From an uncultured Clostridia bacterium (lineage in GTDB: Bacteria; Bacillota; Clostridia; Oscillospirales; Ruminococcaceae), in NCBI GenBank assembly GCA_947632025.1, contig CANRNN010000001.1, positions 310,001 to 374,000 on the forward strand: DNA of 64,000 nt, in the 5' to 3' direction. Shown piece after piece: positions 60,356-64,000 of this stretch; positions within the stretch are counted from its first letter, which is position 1, and the number at the start of each line of letters is the position of its first letter. The translations under genes and the position numbers were made by a program. The notes below the pieces were generated by a model that was given only the letters and a program-made list of their open reading frames with translations, made no database searches and was not told the DNA's origin.

Positions 60356-60730
60356 AAAATAAAAAAGAAAAAAAGAAAAAAATCTGCGAGCGAAGCTCGC
60401 GAATCGGGATTCCAAAGGGACTGGTCCCTTTGGCGGGAGAATGGGGGGCGGAGCCCCCGTGACGTGACGACCTGTAAGGAGAAATAAAGAAAAAATGGCA
60501 AGCAATCTCCTTTCCCGACAGGCGCTTTTCACTCACAAGCAGAAAATATTAAGGAGAGCTATGCTGTAGCTCTCCTTTTTCTATGTTCCTAAAATGTATT
60601 ACAGAACACTGTGTTACGAGGGGCGCTGCCCCTCGGACTCCCCGCCAAAGGGGCGCGCCCCTTTGGAATCCCAATTCGCGAGCTTCGCTCGCAGATTTTT
60701 TTCTTTTTTTTATTTTTCTTTTTTCTTCTT
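60356..60730. repeat. Inverted pair of a multi-hairpin intergenic repeat
   Basis: The 376-base gap between two convergent genes holds two facing copies of the same about 100-base element. Left copy about 60372-60465, right copy about 60615-60715 (reverse). Each has, in order: an A-rich run, a GCGAGCGAAGCTCGC hairpin, GGGATTCCAAAGGG paired with CCCTTTGG, and a G/C-rich hairpin. The copies differ mainly in loops. Outward-facing hairpins followed by T-runs make each copy a terminator for the transcript coming from the far side. No ORF. Confidence 0.85.
60551..60583 (+). terminator. Rho-independent terminator after the mutarotase gene
   Basis: AAGGAGAGCTA pairs with TAGCTCTCCTT (11 bp, loop TGCTG) followed by TTTCT-type T-run. 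It lies in the spacer between the two repeat copies and would end the hisS operon. Confidence 0.85.
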
Positions 60731-61678
60731 TTACTTGAACTTCTGTATTATATTCATCAACACTCCTACTCCCACTGCTAATACCCCACTCAACACTATC
60801 GGAAACCATACATTCGCCATCGGTAATCCACCGGCATTCCCGTTCAGATTCATACCGTAAAAACTAAACACTATCGTCGGTACAGTCATTATTATCGTTA
60901 TCGTCGTCATTCGCTTCATTATTATGTTCAAATTGTTGGATATTATCGACGCAAACGTGTCCATCGTACCATTCAGAATGTTGGAATATATGTTCGTCAT
61001 CTCTATCGCTTGCTTAACTTCTATAAGTACATCATCAAGCAGCTCCTGATCCTCCTCGTACAGCTTCAAATACCGTCCGCGCATCAGCTTGTCCAAAACC
61101 GCTTCGTTCGATTTTAATGAGGTCGAAAAGTATACAAGCGATTTCTGAAGCCCCTGAAGCTGTATCAGCCCCTTGTTCTTCATCGAAAGATACATCTGAT
61201 TGCCAACATAATTCGACAGCTTGTCGATCTGCTTCAGATACTGCAAGTACCTCGCAGCTATCCTTAAAAGTATCGTGAATACAAACTGCGTCCTAAGCTG
61301 CGGATTTACGTTCTTCAAAACTCCCGTAGCAAGCTCGTCAAGCACTACGTTGTCTTTCGCACTTACCGTAATGACATTCTTGTCCGTGATTATCATCGAC
61401 ATAGGCGTGGTCGAATAAAACAGCGTCCTGTCAGGATCGTTGTCATTTTCAGCCACCGGATAGTCCACAACTATAAGCGTCACGCCCTCGTCACTCTCAA
61501 TTCGCGACGGCTCTTCCTCGTCCAGCGCTGCCCTCACATAATCACGGTCAACGTTCATATCCTCTTCGAGAATGGATATCTCCGTTTCACTCGGATTTAT
61601 CACGCTTATCCAGCAGCCCGCTTCCGCTTCGCTTATCTCACATAATTTATTTTCAATACGTTTATAGTACTTTATCAT
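60731..61678 (-). CDS. corA: CorA-family Mg2+/divalent cation transporter
   Basis: A 315-residue channel-type cation transporter of the inner membrane. ATG 61678 is used with AGAGGAT upstream; an ATG 18 codons earlier lacks a good ribosome site. The cytoplasmic N-terminal funnel covers about 1-240 with a long stalk helix (LDDVLIEVKQAIEMTNIYSN). Two TM helices end the protein; the pore signature YGMNLNGN closes TM1. The usual C-terminal basic tail is short (NIIQKFK). It is transcribed against the mutarotase gene, and its stop lies at the edge of the inverted repeat. The promoter overlaps the end of cca. Confidence 0.94.
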   Translation of the reverse strand: MIKYYKRIENKLCEISEAEAGCWISVINPSETEISILEEDMNVDRDYVRAALDEEEPSRIESDEGVTLIVVDYPVAENDNDPDRTLFYSTTPMSMIITDKNVITVSAKDNVVLDELATGVLKNVNPQLRTQFVFTILLRIAARYLQYLKQIDKLSNYVGNQMYLSMKNKGLIQLQGLQKSLVYFSTSLKSNEAVLDKLMRGRYLKLYEEDQELLDDVLIEVKQAIEMTNIYSNILNGTMDTFASIISNNLNIIMKRMTTITIIMTVPTIVFSFYGMNLNGNAGGLPMANVWFPIVLSGVLAVGVGVLMNIIQKFK

Positions 61679-61784
61679 ATCCGTTATCCTCTTAAAAGTA
61701 CGCCCACACTGTGACGAAAATACAATTTTCAAAAGCCGATATTTCCTAAAATCTTACTTCTTATCTCTTATATCTTACTTCTAA

Positions 61785-61813
61785 ATTATACAATATTCTG
61801 TTGAAAATGTCAA
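61785..61813 (-). promoter_or_regulatory. Consensus sigma-A promoter of corA
   Basis: On the minus strand TTGACA (61813-61808), a 17-base spacer and TATAAT (61790-61785), a perfect consensus. The -35 box overlaps the TGA stop of the upstream cca gene. The leader of about 100 bases to the ATG could hold a magnesium-responsive element, but I see only pyrimidine-rich TCTTATCTC-type repeats. Confidence 0.9.
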
Positions 61814-63153
61814 CCTTTTTTTAACAATTCGGCGGCGCGTTCCAAAAGAGCCTGTTTTTCGTTCGGAAGTTTCTCCTCTACTACCTCATCAAGCAGCGCC
61901 CTCAGCGTTTTGCCTATAGCGGGTGATTCTTCAGCGAATTTCAAAAGGTCACGCCCCGAAACCGCAAGGTCCTTTAAGGTAAAACAGGGGCGCTCACGTT
62001 CTATCTGCTCTGCTATTTCAATTGCCTTAAGTTCGTCCTGTATACGCGGCTTCACAAAATCCGCCTTGGCGTTATCATCAGCAGTATGCGCAAGCATTAC
62101 GTCACGGTACAGCTCAAAGCCGTATCTTGCAAGCGCCCGCTTCACCGCTTTTTTCGAGAGGTCAACGGGAATATCGTGATAGCGCACTATGGCGCAGACC
62201 CGCTCCCGAAGGGCATTCGGGCATTTGTATTCTCTGAGTATCTCCTCGGCTATACGCGTGCTTTCGTCCGCGTGGGCAGCGTAGTGCCATATTTCGGGGT
62301 CGTTCTCATCTATCGTGCGACGGAACGGCTTTCCGGTATCGTGAAAAAGCATAGCCAGACGCAAGGCGGGGTCTGCGGGCGCTGACTCCACGGCTCTTGC
62401 CGTATGCTCGTACAGGACGCTGTTGTGGTATTTCGAGTGCTGGTCATAGTTTATCTGAAGCTCCAGATACGGCACTATGCCACAAAATATTTCGGGAAAC
62501 TCCATCATTGCCTTTCGGACGTGCTTTCCGCATAAAAGCCTTGTAAGCTCCGCAAATATCCGCTCCTTGGAAACGCTTTTCAGCTCGTCTTTCATCTCGT
62601 GAACGGCAGCGGCAGTCTTTTCCTCGATAGAAAAACCCAGCGTCGCCGAAAATCTCACGGCTCGGAGTATTCTCAGCGGGTCCTCCGAAAAACGCTCCTT
62701 CGGGTCGCCTATACAGCGGATAATGCCGTCTTCTATGTCTTTTCTGCCGCCGAACGGGTCGACAGTGCCGAGGCGCGGATTGACGGCTATGCCGTTCATT
62801 GTGAAGTCGCGCCGCGAAAGGTCGTCCTCTATCCTGCCCGAAAAAGAAACACTGTCGGGGTGACGGTGGTCGGAATATCCGCTCTCGACGCGGAATGTCG
62901 TGACCTCGACGCTGTATTCACCGAACAGCACCGTCACTGTGCCGTGCTTTATTCCCGTTTCGATAACACGGCAGTCGGAAAACACCCGCTCTACTTCTTT
63001 CGGAGCAGCCGACGTTGCAACATCGAAATCATGTGATTCAATATTCATTATTGAATCCCTGACGAAGCCGCCGACTATGTACGCTGCAAAGCCCGCGCCT
63101 TCAAGCCGCAAAAGCAACTCGTCAATTTTCTCCGGTAAATTTGATATTTTCAT
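61810..63153 (-). CDS. cca: CCA tRNA nucleotidyltransferase with HD domain
   Basis: A 447-residue class II tRNA nucleotidyltransferase that builds or repairs the 3' CCA of tRNAs. ATG 63153 follows AAGGAAG; the open frame extends upstream through non-coding repeats. The head domain has GGFVRDSIMN and the metal-binding pair in SHDFDVAT (DxD), then RRDFTMNGIAVNPRLG, DPFGGRKDIEDGIIRCIG, and the base-recognition helix EDPLRILRAVRFSATLGF. After the neck and body, an HD phosphohydrolase domain (AMLFHDTGKPFRR, HYAAHADESTRIAEEI) is present, as in full-length Gram-positive enzymes. It stands alone, with corA downstream under its own promoter. Confidence 0.95.
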   Translation of the reverse strand: MKISNLPEKIDELLLRLEGAGFAAYIVGGFVRDSIMNIESHDFDVATSAAPKEVERVFSDCRVIETGIKHGTVTVLFGEYSVEVTTFRVESGYSDHRHPDSVSFSGRIEDDLSRRDFTMNGIAVNPRLGTVDPFGGRKDIEDGIIRCIGDPKERFSEDPLRILRAVRFSATLGFSIEEKTAAAVHEMKDELKSVSKERIFAELTRLLCGKHVRKAMMEFPEIFCGIVPYLELQINYDQHSKYHNSVLYEHTARAVESAPADPALRLAMLFHDTGKPFRRTIDENDPEIWHYAAHADESTRIAEEILREYKCPNALRERVCAIVRYHDIPVDLSKKAVKRALARYGFELYRDVMLAHTADDNAKADFVKPRIQDELKAIEIAEQIERERPCFTLKDLAVSGRDLLKFAEESPAIGKTLRALLDEVVEEKLPNEKQALLERAAELLKKG

Positions 63154-63227
63154 AACAGCTTCCTTTCCATTTTTACAAATAATGGAATACGGTACACCTC
63201 GTCCACAATATTCACAATACCTGAAAA

Positions 63228-63410
63228 TTATCCACATTATTCTCGCGCAATACTGTTATAAACTTTTGTCACGGCGAGAAGCGAACGCCCGCGGCGGCAG
63301 CCGCCGCCACAAAATTGTCACGTCTGATAATTGTCCACAATATTCTCGCGCAATAATATTATAAACTTTTGTCACGGCGAGAAGCGAACGCCCGCGGCGG
63401 CAGCCGCCGC
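63228..63410. repeat. 80-bp direct repeat pair with DnaA-box-like sequences
   Basis: The 401-base gap between cca and the lacI-family gene contains two copies of an 80-base unit (63228-63307 and 63331-63410, 4 mismatches). Each starts with a DnaA-box-like 9-mer (TTATCCACA, a perfect consensus, and TTGTCCACA), continues TATTCTCGCGCAAT, and ends with a strong GCGGCGGC-AGCC-GCCGC hairpin. A third box-like 9-mer, ATATTCACA, lies at 63208-63216. No ORF spans them. The remaining gap holds the lacI promoter and leader. Confidence 0.8.
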
Positions 63411-63447
63411 TATAAATTGGGACGGCATTTTTTGTGCAAATTGCCTA

Positions 63448-63476
63448 TTGAAAACGGTTACAATTTGGTGTATTAT
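63448..63476 (+). promoter_or_regulatory. Promoter of the lacI-family gene with overlapping cre-like operator
   Basis: TTGAAA (63448-63453), a 17-base spacer and TATTAT (63471-63476). TGAAAACGGTTACA at 63449-63462 fits the catabolite-responsive element consensus TGWAANCGNTNWCA and covers most of the -35 to mid-spacer region. It could be bound by CcpA or by the LacI-family product itself, in either case as a repressor. Confidence 0.7.
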
Positions 63477-63554
63477 ATAAATATAGACAAATTCAGCCCA
63501 AAAAAACTACTCCCTGCATACAAATAATTTCCAAAAACAGGAGCGTGGTCTGAA

Positions 63555-64000
63555 ATGAACGTAACAATAAAAGATGTAGCACGGGAGGCAAATGTTTCAG
63601 TCGCCACCGTGTCAAGAGTACTCAACGAGAAAAAGAACGTGTCCGCCGAAAGCGCGGAGGCGGTAAAACGCGCCGTCGAAAAACTCGGCTATTCGCCGAA
63701 TTTCCTCGGACGCGACCTGCGCAAAAGCGAAACTAAACGTATCCTCGCCATAATCGCGTCGACGGAACAGACGTTCTATAACGACGTTCTTCGCGGAATG
63801 CAGGACGCGGCAAGTGCACAGGGATACGATGTGCTTATCGCAACGTCCGCAAACGATCCGGAACGTGAAATGCATCTGTTGGGTATGATGTTTTCCAGAG
63901 CCGTGGACGCGGCTGTCCTGCTTGCGCCAAAGCTGGATACCGAAACCATCGTCGACCTTGCCTCAAGATACAAGCTTGCCGTTTGCCTTGAACGCGTCGA
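63555..64000 (+). CDS. LacI-family transcriptional regulator (3' end outside window)
   Basis: The first 148 codons of a LacI/GalR-type regulator, running off the window. ATG 63555 has AGGAG 10 bases upstream. The helix-turn-helix and hinge are clear: VTIKDVAREANVSVATVSRV, then LNEKKNVSAESAEAVKRAVE and KLGYSPNFLGRDLRK. The periplasmic-binding-protein-like sensor part begins TKRILAIIASTEQTFYNDVL and RGMQDAASAQGYDVLIATS. Such proteins usually control nearby sugar-use genes, which would lie to the right. A cre-like operator in its own promoter fits autoregulation or CcpA control. Confidence 0.95.
   Translation, partial: MNVTIKDVAREANVSVATVSRVLNEKKNVSAESAEAVKRAVEKLGYSPNFLGRDLRKSETKRILAIIASTEQTFYNDVLRGMQDAASAQGYDVLIATSANDPEREMHLLGMMFSRAVDAAVLLAPKLDTETIVDLASRYKLAVCLERV

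Noticed and set aside
63201-63410. The chromosome replication origin
   Set aside because: Only three DnaA-like boxes and no dnaA, dnaN, rpmH or gidA neighbours; cca and lacI flank it.

Overview
The window looks like the chromosome of a Gram-positive member of the Clostridia, most like a gut or rumen Ruminococcus/Oscillospiraceae. The grounds are a SigK-type sporulation sigma factor, addB-addA in place of recBCD, a GntR/YtrA-type regulator beside an ABC ATPase, strong AGGAGG ribosome sites, near-consensus sigma-A promoters (TTGACA-17-TATAAT), frequent GTG/TTG starts and roughly balanced GC. The genus is an inference. No tRNA, rRNA, CRISPR array or transposase was seen.

Layout. (1) 1-6300: end of an ABC/GntR pair, a divergent zinc-ribbon/TIR/membrane protein, a lipoprotein behind a phased TTACA repeat array, and a chemoreceptor. 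(2) 6.5-11.2 kb: a signalling operon read leftward (two-receiver response regulator, PocR-type hybrid histidine kinase, galE). (3) 11.3-46.7 kb: one leftward operon of about 25 genes for a phage-tail-like contractile injection system (CIS). Order of transcription: sheath, tube 1, a chaperone-like pair with a possible -1 frameshift, tube 2, a 1277-residue repeat protein (candidate ruler), LysM tube-initiator/baseplate protein, gp27-like hub, gp5-like spike, gp25-like wedge, two J-type wedges, tail protein I, fibre-like protein, a one-TM protein, a MORN-repeat membrane protein, DUF4255 cap, a beta-rich unknown, DUF4280 PAAR-like tip, two paralogous multi-TM sensors ending in degenerate cyclase-like domains, a TPR membrane protein, a YbjN-like protein, an AAA+ ATPase and a 1666-residue giant protein. 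(4) 47.0-47.7 kb: sigK-type gene just upstream. (5) 47.9-60.4 kb: rightward operon hisS, HAD phosphatase, nuclease-like protein, addB, addA, a beta-propeller membrane protein, a mutarotase-like protein. (6) 60.4-64 kb: inverted multi-hairpin repeats, corA, cca, direct repeats with DnaA-box-like sequences, and the start of a lacI-family gene behind a cre-like operator.

How it fits together. The CIS operon has a complete set of core contractile parts (sheath, tube, hub, spike, tip, wedges, cap, AAA+), so a working injection machine is likely. The unusual part is the group of membrane proteins within it. Two carry an extracellular propeller-like region, several TM helices, a HAMP-like linker and a cyclase-like domain that seems to lack catalytic residues. 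With the MORN and one-TM proteins they suggest a machine docked to the cell's own membrane and perhaps fired by an envelope signal, rather than one simply released by lysis; this is inference. The giant last gene is the best cargo candidate. A terminator-like hairpin after sheath and tube 1 would keep those two abundant relative to baseplate genes. The 1277-residue protein has a recent in-frame 146-codon tandem duplication, as might be expected of a length ruler.
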